NCBI GenBank assembly: GCA_026873275.1
Contig: JANTUC010000004.1
Location: 558,001 to 622,000 of the forward strand
Source of the DNA: Pseudopithomyces maydicus
Lineage: Eukaryota; Ascomycota; Dothideomycetes; Pleosporales; Didymosphaeriaceae
Length of the DNA stretch: 64,000 bases
Reading direction: 5' to 3'
Part shown: piece by piece, positions 23,088 through 34,118 of the stretch
How positions within the stretch are numbered: position 1 is the stretch's first letter
Layout: each line of letters opens with the position of its first letter
Made by a program: the position numbers and the translations under genes
The notes under the pieces: model-generated
Databases searched by the model: none
Told to the model about the DNA's origin: nothing
The model's input: the letters and a program-made list of their open reading frames with translations, nothing else

Positions 23088-24467
23088 ATGACCGACTGGA
23101 GGTACATGCCAGTTATCCTCGTGTCCGACTTCGAAGAAAACCCACCAGTCACCACAAGGTATACTCTTCGGAACAATGAGCTAGATTTCGAGAAAGTCTA
23201 CGTCAAAGTCAATCAGCTATGCGATCACACCGGCCGCGGTCGCCTCGAAGCAGTGGGAGCTGGTGCCGAGCCAGGTGGGTACGATTACACTGTCAGCGAG
23301 CTGTATTGCTTACTCTTTCAGAATTTCATCTTCGAGCGTGTAGCGACGAGTTCCGTGAACTCTTTTGGGACTGCTGTAGCAGTATCGCTGATTATTTCAC
23401 GGATTTCCTCCCCGCCGACTCGGCTGCCATGCAGAGCGTATGGTTCCATCTACTGGATAAGTTACAGGAAGCTGCCATCTTGCCTCATTACTACTGGCTA
23501 TCAGATGTGCCTTCCTGCGATCATGCGGAGTCATTCGTGAAAGACTTTGAGTACTTCAAAAGGATCCTGAACGTGCTAGCTAATCCGAAGCCGGACGCTT
23601 TGCTCGAGCCTGTCAGCTCCGCCAGCCATTTGACTGACGCCCGTTGCAATGTCAGCCACATGGGAAACAAGGAGGGTCTGAAGAAGTGGCAACAGTTTCT
23701 ATACAAAGATTCGCCAGGATTTGCTGTCCCCGCCGCCGACAGGGTATACCCAAATAGAGAGCACGGTCTTGCGCCAGGCCCAGAGGGTGCAGTTAAATTC
23801 GATGGACTTATACCATGGATCGGGCTGGCGATAGTCGACAAGCATACAGCAAGGATAAGGGAGGCTGCAGAGGCAGCTCTAGAGGTGAGATCCTCAATGC
23901 ATCAGAGATCAACACTTGCTCATTAGCATAGGGTGAACCAGATCCTCGTGTCAAAGCAAGCGCACTGGCTGAGTTCGATTCAAAGGTACGATATGTTACC
24001 CATCTAGTTCTTTTATGGTCGCTCATGATGATCAGACTCTGGATTGGAAGCGTACAGCGGTTCGTGTCACCATTGACGGGCGTCAAGTCTTGAATGAACC
24101 TGTGAGTACAAGTAACTTTTCTACGCAGCTGCTGCTGACCATCTAAGATGTACCCGAAACCCGAGTCTACAGGCGCGCCTCGACGCAGGAGCACCCTCTC
24201 CGACGCCAACTTCTACAACCGCCACCCTAGCCTGGCCCTGGTGAACGAATACATCGGTAAGTGGATGGGCCGTCAGATTTGCTTCCTCCATACTGACTCG
24301 TGACAGGGTTCAACAAAGAATCAGATTTCTTCCGCTACAGAGAGCTCGACGAAAATTTCGAGATGCTGGGCTTCCGCACCCTTCCCGGTCCCTCTGCTCC
24401 TTCGCGAATTGACCCGGCCATATACTGCGATATGTTCGATGACTGGGCTGACATCGTCCATTACTGA
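23088..24467 (+). CDS. unrecognised five-exon gene next to MAT1-2-1
   Basis: I do not recognise this protein. Five introns or exon joins hold frame throughout: GAEP|EFHLRACSDEF (intron about 23274-23320), AALE|GEPDPRVKAS, FDSK|TLDWKRTAV, LNEP|MYPKPES and YIG|FNKESDFF. The protein is about 365-370 residues, without signal peptide or TM. It has an aromatic acidic start (MTDWRYMPVILVSDFEE), helical middle segments and a distinct C-terminus (SRIDPAIYCDMFDDWADIVHY). The conserved-looking DGLIPWIGLAIVDKHTARIR is a good search seed. It lies between ATG29 and the MAT HMG gene, in the same orientation. A second gene has been described in MAT1-2 idiomorphs of Botryosphaeriales (MAT1-2-5, later renumbered; from memory), so this is a positional candidate. 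It could equally be an ordinary flanking gene. Confidence 0.75.
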
Positions 24468-25740
24468 TTGGGTTGCCCAAACTATGTACAACGGAGGAAA
24501 GAACAAAATGCTGTTGTTCATAGGGCGCCAAATGCGATATTTCGGCGGGTTTAATATATCGCAAAGGCTGGCTATCATACTGTAAATCTTTATACATTGA
24601 TGGTGTTCTCAAAGCACGTGCTAGGATTGTAATTTCCAGTGATGTGCGATCCTAAACACAATTAGACTCTTTGATGCTCGTCTTGAATGTAATGATTCTT
24701 TGTACGCTGCACAGCTGCGGTCTTGGCCCTGGCGGTGTGGAACCAGGAGAGCTTCAGCAAGTTCTTCCTGCATGATCAGGCGTCCTTGTTATTTGTTGTG
24801 AAAACCTAAACGCATCATTTTCATCATTTCATGTCTCTTCCGTTCACAAGTATAAGAAAATTGGTGCTGTGTTCGTGGTTGATGAGGTAATTCGAAACTG
24901 TGGCGTGGCACCAACTTCTTTGTTTTCCTGAAATAGTAAGACAAAGCCAGCACCATGCCGGGAGTTTCCTAGTTTTCTCTCAAAGGGTTAAGGAGATCTC
25001 CTTAGAATTGAGCTTCTACCAAACTCCTCACTTCCCAATGTTTTTCTCAAACTTATCTCAAACTTAAATACATTCACCATACGTTGACCGAGCATACATT
25101 TTTGCAAAGATAAATGGAAGCCTAACAATAGCGTCACCGACTGATGCTGTGAAAGTTTATACTGGTCCGTTAAAACTCCCATGTAAGCTACCTTCGTTCC
25201 ACGAGTGTCGATATATGTACCAAGCGTGCGGTATTTGAACTCAGCTGCTTTAACAGTGACTTCAACGGCGCTCATCATGTGAACACATCACACGGAAGCT
25301 CGCTCATACCAGAATATACTACGCATTTACTATCTAGTGATAATCTACAGCTCGTAATAGCGATTGCATCTAGGAAAAAGCACCCGCCTGGGAAAGCCAA
25401 ACCGTATGCATGATCCACAACTCTAGCGGGCACTGATGGTAGAAAGTGTTAGTGACGGCCTTAAATGAAGAGGCTGGGGATACTGACTCACCTCTGTAGG
25501 TGAGTGCATGGGCCCGCGGTGAGAGAGCGAAATTTCCTGGCCTTCACCGCGCTACGAGTGAGTCGCGGCAGCCTTGACGTCGCCGCCTGCCCTTTAAAGC
25601 CGCTTGCCCGCCTCACCTGAATCTCTCGAACATAATCCTCTTGCTCTTCCTCAATCACTTACTGCAACTCTTCCTTAAGACTTTCACTTCGAAGCCCTTC
25701 TTCAACACAACCACAACACAACATCCACCACTTCCGTACT
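24468..25740. other. gene-free stretch upstream of the MAT gene
   Basis: About 1.27 kb, mostly AT-rich. A minus-strand frame at 24988-25278 (96 codons) has no domain and is probably chance. The last 150 nt have a TTTAAA box near 25592 followed by a C/T-rich leader, consistent with the promoter and 5' UTR of the HMG gene. No alpha-box remnant of the opposite mating type was seen. Confidence 0.5.
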
Positions 25741-26772
25741 ATGGAGCCGCTCAACCTTTCTCAAGCTCCCATCAATATGCAGCTCGACTTTCACAGGAGC
25801 GCTCAAGCGACTCTCGTGGCCGATTTCGGTCGCACTCTCGAGATCTGCAGGATGGGCTTGATCAACCGCTCTTACCTGAGCCTCGCCGGCAATGTTGACA
25901 CGTTGTTTGGTAGCACCATGGCACGCGAATTTCTCGCCAAACAGCTCTGTCTTTCTACCGGCAAAGTTGTTGATGTTTCCATCAGCGAGGACGGTCTTCA
26001 GACAATCGTTCAGATTGTGTCGGAGAACGTGCCACTGAATCCCACCTTCTTGCCAAACGCCAACCCTTCGCTTGCGACCTTCACCTCTCAGCGTCTTCTT
26101 CAACAGCCTGTGGGCGCTCAACTTCCTTCGCCCACGTTGAACAATCCAGAGGGATCCACCAACGCTGCACGCTCTGCCTCAACTGTCCGAAAGAACCCTC
26201 CACGCCCAATGAACTGCTTTCTGTTGTATCGCGATACTAGGCGCATACAGCTCAAAGAGCAGCATCCCACCCTCACTGTCCAACAAATCTCGAAACTTTG
26301 TTCCATAGACTGGAAGAACCTCTCCCCCGACCAGAAAGGAATTTGGAAGGCGCGTGCGGATGCCGCCAAAGCACAGCATGAGCGCAAGTATCCCGACTAC
26401 AAGTACAACCCTCGTAGGCCAGGCGAGAAGAAGAAGCGCCAATCTCGCAAAGCCACGCGCGATGTTAGGGCTGCCGCTGCTCTACCAAACCCTGCGATCT
26501 CAAACTATGGCATCAATACCGCTTCCGAGGCCTTCATTCGCAACATTACTGGAGGCTCAGCTACAGACATGGCCCAGTCAATTAGCTCTTACCCTGGAAC
26601 ATCTTCACAGGCCACGGAAGCCGCATATGAAGCCACTAGACACATCGCATTCACCGATGAGACCGATTCCCTCGACAACGTCCACTTCGAGCTTTACGGA
26701 GATGAGCGCTTGGCCTTTCGAAATGGAGCAGATGGAAGTGCCACGCTGCCCTACATGCCTGAGCGATTCTAG
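25741..26772 (+). CDS. MAT1-2-1: mating-type HMG-box transcription factor MAT1-2-1
   Basis: The master regulator of MAT1-2 mating identity. It is a single 343-residue frame. Residues about 153-224 form a MATA-type HMG box: PPRPMNCFLLYRDTRRIQLK, then TVQQISKLCSIDWKNLSPDQ, HERKYPDYKYNPRRPGEKKK, followed by a basic RQSRKATR nuclear-localisation-like tail. The N-terminal 110 residues are unlike other HMG proteins. The identity rests on the HMG box plus the location directly beside APN2, COX13 and APC5, the conserved MAT flank of Pezizomycotina. Unusually, no intron interrupts the HMG box; most MAT1-2-1 genes have one there. The alternative is a non-MAT HMG protein, but the location argues against this. 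Confidence 0.88.
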   Translation: MEPLNLSQAPINMQLDFHRSAQATLVADFGRTLEICRMGLINRSYLSLAGNVDTLFGSTMAREFLAKQLCLSTGKVVDVSISEDGLQTIVQIVSENVPLNPTFLPNANPSLATFTSQRLLQQPVGAQLPSPTLNNPEGSTNAARSASTVRKNPPRPMNCFLLYRDTRRIQLKEQHPTLTVQQISKLCSIDWKNLSPDQKGIWKARADAAKAQHERKYPDYKYNPRRPGEKKKRQSRKATRDVRAAAALPNPAISNYGINTASEAFIRNITGGSATDMAQSISSYPGTSSQATEAAYEATRHIAFTDETDSLDNVHFELYGDERLAFRNGADGSATLPYMPERF

Positions 26773-27954
26773 ACACTGTTAGCAGTGATCAAGAAAAGAC
26801 TAAAGGCAATCTTCAACCAGGGCACAGTAGCAACGCAAGAACTAGTTCCTTTGACAATGTCAGCTGGTTCTAATGTTCGCTACACTATTTCCATAACCGA
26901 TATAGTTGCTTGAAGGAACGCCACACCTACATGGTCTAGCGACACTATCAGTACAGGTAGACCGTCTACACTATCTCTTTATTCCCCTCTTCGGCATAGT
27001 TACGACTCAACAGCTTATCCCACCTTATGAATTCACTCTCGGAACGACAGCGCAACTGTCTAATACAAGGTCCAACACAGCACGACTCACCGCATCACTG
27101 CACATTGTTGGACCTTTATCCGAGAGCCTTGTTTCTTTTTCTCTTTTAATTTCCCGGGACTGATGGATTTAATGGTTTTCTTTTGTTCTACGATGCGATA
27201 CCCCCTCGATACAAAATCGAGACCAATCCTGGCACATGGTTCACGATGTCATTGGATCTTCTAGCTAGGTGTTTGTTTGCGACTCTTCTGCATGGTTATC
27301 ACATCATGTGCATGGTAAGGCTATGGATATTATGGTTTGTTTGTCTAAGCGACGACTTGCAAAGGGATTGGGTGGATTGAGGAGGCTTTGGTCATATGCT
27401 GGGGTGGAGAATGAAGAGAGCTGTAATGGTTCACTACCGCCCCACTATGTACATATGCACAGTCCATAGTCAATTAGTATACTCACAAATTCGTTCGATA
27501 CTTGCTTCGTGATGTATGTCTCTTCCTTTACAGCCAAGCCGTGTCCACAATGACGGGTTTTTGAGGGGATTCGAAAATATACGACAAGAGAGTATTAATC
27601 TGACTATTTGTGGAGGTATTGCACGAAAGTTGAATGGGTTTAAAGCATGGTAGAGAGCAGATGTCTTGCAGTAGAGTATTGTAATGCCCTTAAAGGCATG
27701 ATTTCATCATTAACGTCTTGACGTGGTATATTGTCTAAGCACACAGACAGCGATGACCTTTAATCATAATATACTCTTTCATATATGATAGAAGATGAAA
27801 TACCGCTGGGACATTATGGGTCATGTAAATTGAAATGTGGTGAATTCTGTAGGCGCTTCAACAGCTGAACCAGCTAGATCACTCTTGCCGTACGTATACG
27901 GTTTCCCACGTACAGTTGGTATCAACCACTATCTCTCACTACCCCAAGGTCCCA
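26773..27954. other. gene-free stretch between MAT1-2-1 and APN2
   Basis: About 1.2 kb, AT-rich, with the 3' ends of both genes converging. The frames at 26906-27163 and 27183-27469 have no recognisable domain. An idiomorph border might lie here or at the APN2 3' end, but one sequence alone cannot show it. Confidence 0.5.
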
Positions 27955-29878
27955 TTATTTTTGTGGACTAGGTCCATTCCAATCACTTGCCCATATAAAT
28001 GTACCACAACGCCACTGTGTCCCAGTTTCTTTCTGCCCGGAAGGTCCCAATGGTCTAGACAACAAAGTCAGTAGGCTGAAATCGATTGATGACAACGAGC
28101 ATTCAGGAATAGCACTCACCGTGAGCATATCCAAAAGTGTCTCCCACAGTTGATCCCTGGCTTCTTGGTGGCGAGGCTGATACAGGGTTCGCTGTGGTCT
28201 TCGCAGCGAGGTGGTGGCTTTTTGGAGAAGAGCTTGACCCACGACTCTTTTGAGGCCTCAGGATCAGGAGGCGGTGCGGTCACATCGGACGCAGGCGTAG
28301 GAATTAAAGCTTCGAAATCTTCTTTATTTGCAGATAGATTGCCATGTGGTTCTGTGGCATATGTATCAGGGTGCGGGGCAGCTTCTGTTTCGGCCTCTTT
28401 AGGTAGACTGGGTTTAGGAACAAAGAACCCACGGAGCGATTGCTGTCCTTTATTAGTAGGCGGCAATATTTTGCTCTTCTTCGCATGTTTCGGAAGTGGT
28501 GCACCAGAGGCACGGCGCTTTTCCGGTGATTTCAACGGCGATCTCGTGCTTTCGCCAGACACATGCGTTGTGCGTGGCATATCGAGGTCGGTAGCATCAT
28601 TCAAACGCGCAGTTGGTTGTGTTTTCGGTGCAGAAGGCGTTTGTAGAGGTGCAGATGGAGGCTTCACGGGCGCCTTAGCCCTAGAAAACATGTCCTTGAT
28701 GCTTCGACGCTTGTCAAATTCAGGCAGAAGTCTACCAGAGAGCGGTAATAAGTCCTGACTGGGGCTAAAATCCCTCACTCTAACTCCGGCTTCGAACGTC
28801 CCAGGTGGATTCATGAGATCAATGATATGCAAGTGCTTTCCATGGGATTCGACGACATGTTTGGTAGCTGCATATACAGGACAATGATCTGAGCCCATCA
28901 ACCCTTCTTGTATATTTGCATCAGTAAACCAGGAATTCATGTCGATACTACAAAGGACGTAGTCAATCCTCGAGCCAAAGTTTCCTGGACGAGCATTAAT
29001 CTTTTGCTCCCAATGAGTGAACATACCCTCGCGCTCTGGGTGCAATTCGCGGCAAAGGTCCCAGAGCACAGGATGCTCTCTCCCAGGATCACGCTTTCCA
29101 GGGACTTTGCCGTGTTCGAGAAGCTGGTTGAACACGCGCCGGTTGGGAGCATTCAGATAGTCATCTCGCGTGATGCCTTCCTGGCGCATGCTCTCTTCTG
29201 CTTTGGCCGTGTCTATCTCCTCGCGAGAAACATTCAAATCACCAGTAAGCACAACACGTTTCCCCATGTTTGCAAGATTGCGGATTCGTGTGTCGAGGGC
29301 AGTGAGGAAGCCATAGCGGAAGTCGTCACGAAGACCATTACTGTTTGCAGGACTGTAGACGCCAAACAGCACAAAGGCAGGGAACTCGAGCACTACACAG
29401 CGGCCTTCAGCGTCTAGGGCGGCAGGGTCGACACCGAGAGCAGCAACCTGGGTGGGCGTAGGGTAGCCACCAATGGAGGCGTCATCGGACTGGTCCCGGT
29501 AGGGCGTGGAGGAGCCCGGCGGACACAAGACACCCAGAAGGCCCTCTTCTGCGCGGATGGGGGCACAGACTGCCTGGCGCGTGTAGATGGCGACGCCCGA
29601 GTAGCCTGGGAGGGGTCAGTCCGGGGCGTGGGTGGGCGCGGGGGTCGTGGCTGGGGGACGTCACCCTTTTTGTGTTTGGGCAGGCTGAAGTAGCAGTCCC
29701 AGCCGGGCACCAGAACCATATCGTCGGTCAGGTCTTTTCGTTGGATCTTCAGCTCCTGCATCACGACGATGTCGGCCTCGAGGATGTCGAACATGGCATG
29801 GAAGGTGCGCTGCTCGCGCCATGGCTGGTAGCCAAAGGGGTTACGGATCCCGTTGACGTTCCAGGTGGTGATGCGCAT
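27955..29878 (-). CDS. APN2: AP endonuclease 2 / DNA-(apurinic or apyrimidinic site) lyase
   Basis: A base-excision repair nuclease acting at abasic sites. The exonuclease III/EEP domain starts MRITTWNVNGIRNPFGYQPW (N-metal site), then VVMQELKIQRKDL (catalytic Glu), VFGVYSPANSNGL-type core, VVLTGDLNVSREEID (Asp/Asn), FGSRIDYVLCSIDM and GLMGSDHCPVYA (Asp-His). A PCNA-type box QQSLRGFFVPK (QxxLxxFF) follows. At the C-terminus is a GRF zinc finger: RCEDHSEPC, NCGRHFWICSRPLGP, QWRCGTFIW. There are two introns: one at about 29602-29665 after LPKHKK, and one near 28055-28115 inside the zinc finger (ICSR|PLGPSG). The frame is intact. It is the classical right flank of the ascomycete MAT locus. Confidence 0.96.
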
Positions 29879-30148
29879 GGTGCAACGAGAGCCTCATGGC
29901 GCTGCCTCTCGATCCGCCCTCTTGTCTAGCCCCAGACGCGACCGACCAGGAGCATCTGGGAAACGGGTCGCGCACACGACGTCACGTTGCTGGCGCTGAA
30001 GGGCTAGGCCCGAACAGGCTAGGCCGAGCACGACGGCCGCCAAGCTCGTCTGATCGTAAGAGCTCCGCAAGCTGGTTGCGTCGGCCAGTCCAAACCTCAC
30101 CTCACCAATTGCGCCCCAACCACGCCCATTCCGCCCTCGTCCGCCGCC

Positions 30149-30785
30149 ATGCTTGCCCAGCGCAGCTTCCTCCGCGCCAGCCAGCGTCTGGCCCCCGTCC
30201 GCGCGCCCCTCCGCCGCCGCATGTACAGCAGCGAGTCGCCCAAGCAATTCGCCGGAGCCGAAGACAACGAATTCAACCGCGAACGTGCCCGCATCCAGGA
30301 GCACGCTGCCGAGAGCGGCGGTATGTCCCTGCCTGCCCCAAGCGAATCCGCCTACTGACCACAAGCCTCAGATTTCTGGTACAAGCTCACCTGGTTGTAT
30401 GTCTCCCCTCTCCCCTCTCCCCTCCCTCCGCCGGACCCACCTCTGACCATCACAGCGTCGCCCTTCCGTGCCTGCTCGTCGCCGGCGTCAATGGAAAGAT
30501 GCGGTGGGATGCCCACTGGGAGCACAAGGCCCACGAACCCCCTATGGAGGAGAAGCCGGAGTACGCCTACCAGAACATCCGCACCAAGAACTTCTTCTGG
30601 GGCGATGGTGACAAGGTCAGTCTGTTCCCCGTCACAGGCCCTGCGTCCAAGAGATAGCCGGACTTATTCTGGGATTATCCCGAGTTATCTGTTTCTCGTG
30701 GCACTACGATTCTATACCGTTCGCTAATATTGAGCAGACACTGTTCTGGAACGACAAGGTCAACTACCACAAGAAGGAAGAGTAA
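30149..30785 (+). CDS. COX13: cytochrome c oxidase subunit VIa
   Basis: A nuclear-encoded subunit of mitochondrial complex IV. The N-terminal presequence is MLAQRSFLRASQRLAPVRAP. The single TM region is DFWYKLTW|FVALPCLLVAGVNG, followed by HWEHKAHEPPMEEKPEYAYQ, NIRTKNFFWGDGDK and TLFWNDKVNYHKKEE. Introns lie at 30321-30371, 30397-30455 and 30616-30737, so exon 2 is only 25 nt. It is divergent from APN2 with 270 bp between the start codons, which is the conserved APN2-COX13 pair of MAT loci. Confidence 0.96.
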
Positions 30786-30996
30786 GGAGTACGTTCGAAT
30801 GGTTGCTGAGCAAATGGTGACCTCTACTTGTCGGTATTGTACATAACCTCTAGTGCTCATGTCGCTAGCCAATGCATTCCATTTGTCTTGTTCAAACGTC
30901 CGAAGTTCCAATCTCAACGTCTTTTCATGCAGTGAGCCGTTCAGCATGTCCAAATAGACTCCCGAATGGTTAGCTCTACATGGGTGCGGTCATACA

Positions 30997-33629
30997 CTAG
31001 CTTCTCTTCGTGTTATTGCGCGCAACACGCTCCACTCCGCTTTCCCACACTCGATTATGATTGTGCGCCCATTCCTCTGCCAGGCCCTCGTCTCCACGAA
31101 GCTTGGCGATGATTGATTTTTTCATAAGTTGCTCGCATTCAGCTTCGACGTCTTCGGTCTTATGGAAATCTGTAGAGTTTTTAGTACGTCGGTAAAACTT
31201 TACTTGACGGTTCACGTGGAACTTACATTCACGAGCTTTGTCGATGCACAGTTCGGCACGGCTCACGTGTATTGCTCGCAAGCGAAGATTGCCAGGGATT
31301 GATGCGTCAACGTCTGCAAGTCCCATGTATGCATCGCCCATGTGCGAGTACAAAGTTGCTGTAATGTGTAGGTCGCCGTTCTCGAGTGACTGGGCTTTTA
31401 TCAGCACTTGTTGAGTCTAAGGCAAGAGCGGAAGTACCTTGGGTATTACGGCGCCTAACAGGCGCATTGCCGCGTTATAGTCGGCGTTCGAATTCAAAAT
31501 ATTGGCCAGGAGGCCTATAGCTGTGAATAAGCATGTTGTTAAGTGCGCCTTGAACGCTACACTAGCTGCTCTCAGAGCAACACTAAAGCCTCTCTCAGGA
31601 CAACCGACCCTTCTACATAAATCTGCTTTCGTGTTGAGCAGAGATATGCGTTGCACAATATCAGCGCCTTCGTCCCTCAACTTGACGGACAGCTCTTCTA
31701 TAGCATCCCATGCTTGCAAATATAGACCGCGCGCCACGAAGCTCTCGATGCGTAATTCACAAACAAGCGAGACCAGCTCAGGATCTGTTGATGAATCTGG
31801 TTGTAAGCAGGATAACAGAACGTCGCAGGCTGCCCAGTCTTTACTGTTTGCCGAGTTAGTCCATCCGAAAATAAGAAAAAGAAACCCCCCACTTACTGCC
31901 GTATAGCTCTTTTCAATTTCGTCAGCCCAGTACAAAAGTAAATATACTGGTGAAATTTGAGGGAGCGGTGCGTGAAGTGCTCTGCCGTTGCTAGGAGAGC
32001 AAGGGCTTCATCATAACGACATTTCTGCAGCGTCTACAGACAATCAGCTTAGTTGGACCTCACATGACGGAAATGCTCACTAAAAATGCACGACGACCGA
32101 GTGCTCTGATGCGTTCGTCCATGGGACATCCACAGTGGTAGCAATCGAACAAGATTTGTGTTTTCATCTCTGAAAGACTTGTATTGCCCAAACGAGAGTA
32201 CAGTGCTGATTGGAAAAGTAGATGGGCGCCATGATTTCCAATATTTTCCTGGAGATTAAGATGAGATGACTGGTATAGGAGCTCGAAAGCACGAGGAACA
32301 GAATCGCCCTAAATGTGTCAGCCATGCAACATTCACAATTAATCGAACATTTCTTACCGAGACCAAGTACACTTTCGCTTCATTTAACAATGTTGCGCTT
32401 AGTAAGCTGTGATTCTTCGTCTCTCGGGCTTTGGTTTTCAAAAAGGCCAGCCCTTCTTTCTCGGATCCTAGCATACCAATGTATCCAGCTTTTCTCATTT
32501 GTTTCGGGTACACCTTGCTCATGTGATTTAGCCAGTTCAAGCTAAAGTTGAGACAGTGTATGTCTTGATTCTCCCTCGCTGTAGCCACAGTCTCGTTGAT
32601 AGCAGCAATAGCCTCGCCGAAACAGCCAAAATCGGCCTGGAGAATGGCCATGTGTAGCAACGCATATTGATAATGTATCCGTTCTCGTGCTTGCATCGCA
32701 CAATCAAAGTAGCGGTGAAGGTTTTCGAAGGCGGAAGAATAATCACCAGATTTCCAAGCATCGAAGAATAAAACCAGATGCGTTTGTCTTGGAGCAACGT
32801 CAGACGATTCAAACAAATCACGCAGCGGTTTCTTCATCTCGTTGGGTACGCGACAGCCAAGCCCTATAATACTTTAGTAAAGCGACGCAGTAGATTGAGA
32901 GTTTACACTGACGCTGTAACTTGTCGAGTTGGAATTCGAGTACGCGTTCCAAGTCGTCAACACTGAGTGGATGAGACGCGGTTCCACCCTCCACCAGGCG
33001 ACCGTAGGTGATGTGAAAGAGAGCCTCACCCTGACCTACCCCCATCTCTGCAGCCACATGGTCTAAACTCAACGAGGTCGATCCAGCCAATTTTTTCAAC
33101 GAAAAAGCGGTGGGTGCGCGATAGCCCACAAAGGCACACCAAAGCTTAACAATGTCATCGAAAGGAAGCCGTACAAACTCCAGACGGGCTCGTCTGATAA
33201 AAGCACCAAGAGGTGATGTCTTTGATAGCCGTATATGTTTATGCCTGCGCTCTTCAGATGCTTCTTCTTTGAAGGAGACCAGGTAGTCCCCCAACTTATC
33301 AAACAAGCCGAAGAGACTATCTATAGATCCCATGTCCCACATGCAGTGGAGAATTTCGTCGAACAGTGAGCGCCCTGGCATATTGGTCGGGAGACGGTGG
33401 AGTAAATCCTTGAAAGCCTGGATTGACAGTGTGACATCTTGTTGCTCCCCACACGCGGGGTGCGAGCAGCTGAGGAAATCGGTGCAGAGGTGTGCGACAC
33501 AAGAAATGAGAGGATGGGTACGACGGTTGAAGAAGAAAGATCTGTGTCGCAGTATAATTTGATGAGGAGTAGAAGGCTGATCTTAGGCGCGGTGAGATAC
33601 CGCGACCTCGACATGGCAATGCGGTTCAC
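30997..33629 (-). CDS. APC5: anaphase-promoting complex subunit 5, with an apparent frameshift
   Basis: A TPR scaffold subunit of the APC/C ubiquitin ligase. The N-terminus is MSRSRYLTAPKISLLLLIKL and VPILSFLVSH, then LFDKLGDYLVSFKEE. The Apc5 core is AWKSGDYSSAFENLHRYFDC, QYALLHMAILQADFGCFGEA and CLNFSLNWLNHMSKVYPKQM. TPR-like repeats follow to LAEEWAHNHNRVWESGVERV. At least seven introns, some about 50 nt; the last, about 31391-31438, joins IPK to SLENGD. Near 33485-33500 the frame breaks by one missing base between FLVSH and the continuation TDFLSCSHPACGEQ. Either 33629 or the ATG at 33614 could start translation. Its place beside COX13 is typical of Dothideomycete MAT loci. Confidence 0.9.
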
Positions 33630-34118
33630 TTTGCCTGAGGCGCTAGTCGTTCAAGATGCTGTCCACTCGCAATCCGTGAGCTATGAACAACGCAATTTGC
33701 ATGCCCACAGAAGCTTTATTGTCGCCGTAAATTGATCTCCAAAGGTTGAGGTGGGTGGGCCATGACAAGTGCGTGGTAGGGAAGTGACCAAATTGGGAAC
33801 GCGCAAACCGGCTCAGCGCTTGGACTGGAGCGCCCGCCTGCGGGCAACACGCCATCATGTGATCGCGTGCGGCCCGGGCCCGCGGGCCCAGCTGGGCATG
33901 GGCATAGATTTAATTCTTTAGCTACACATATATCTGGTACAGAGAATGCCTCCCTAGTTTGATTCATAATTCGTTCAACTTGATGAATGTTACTATATAC
34001 AGTTTGAATTACGCTGAGCTTATAGCTAGTAATTTCCCCAATGATCTGTTTTCATCAAAGCAATTTATGGATACAGATCCGCAGTGTCGAGGGCCACTTT
34101 TGATTCCAATAGTCCCAA
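33630..34118. other. intergenic between APC5 and CIA30
   Basis: This is the APC5 promoter and the CIA30 3' end. A GC-rich palindromic patch (GGGCCCGCGGGCCC, about 33877-33890) is followed by an AT-rich tract. No reading frame is supported. Confidence 0.5.

Noticed and set aside
24988..25278. 96-codon minus-strand frame upstream of MAT1-2-1
   Set aside because: No recognisable domain, no intron logic and no neighbours to support it; kept only as gene-free sequence.
26773..27954. Possible MAT1-1 alpha-box remnant near the HMG gene
   Set aside because: No frame on either strand shows an alpha-box-like sequence; the region looks non-coding.
33480..33540. A short intron to repair APC5
   Set aside because: Candidate GT...AG pairs are too short or leave the wrong phase, while one additional base restores the reading frame.
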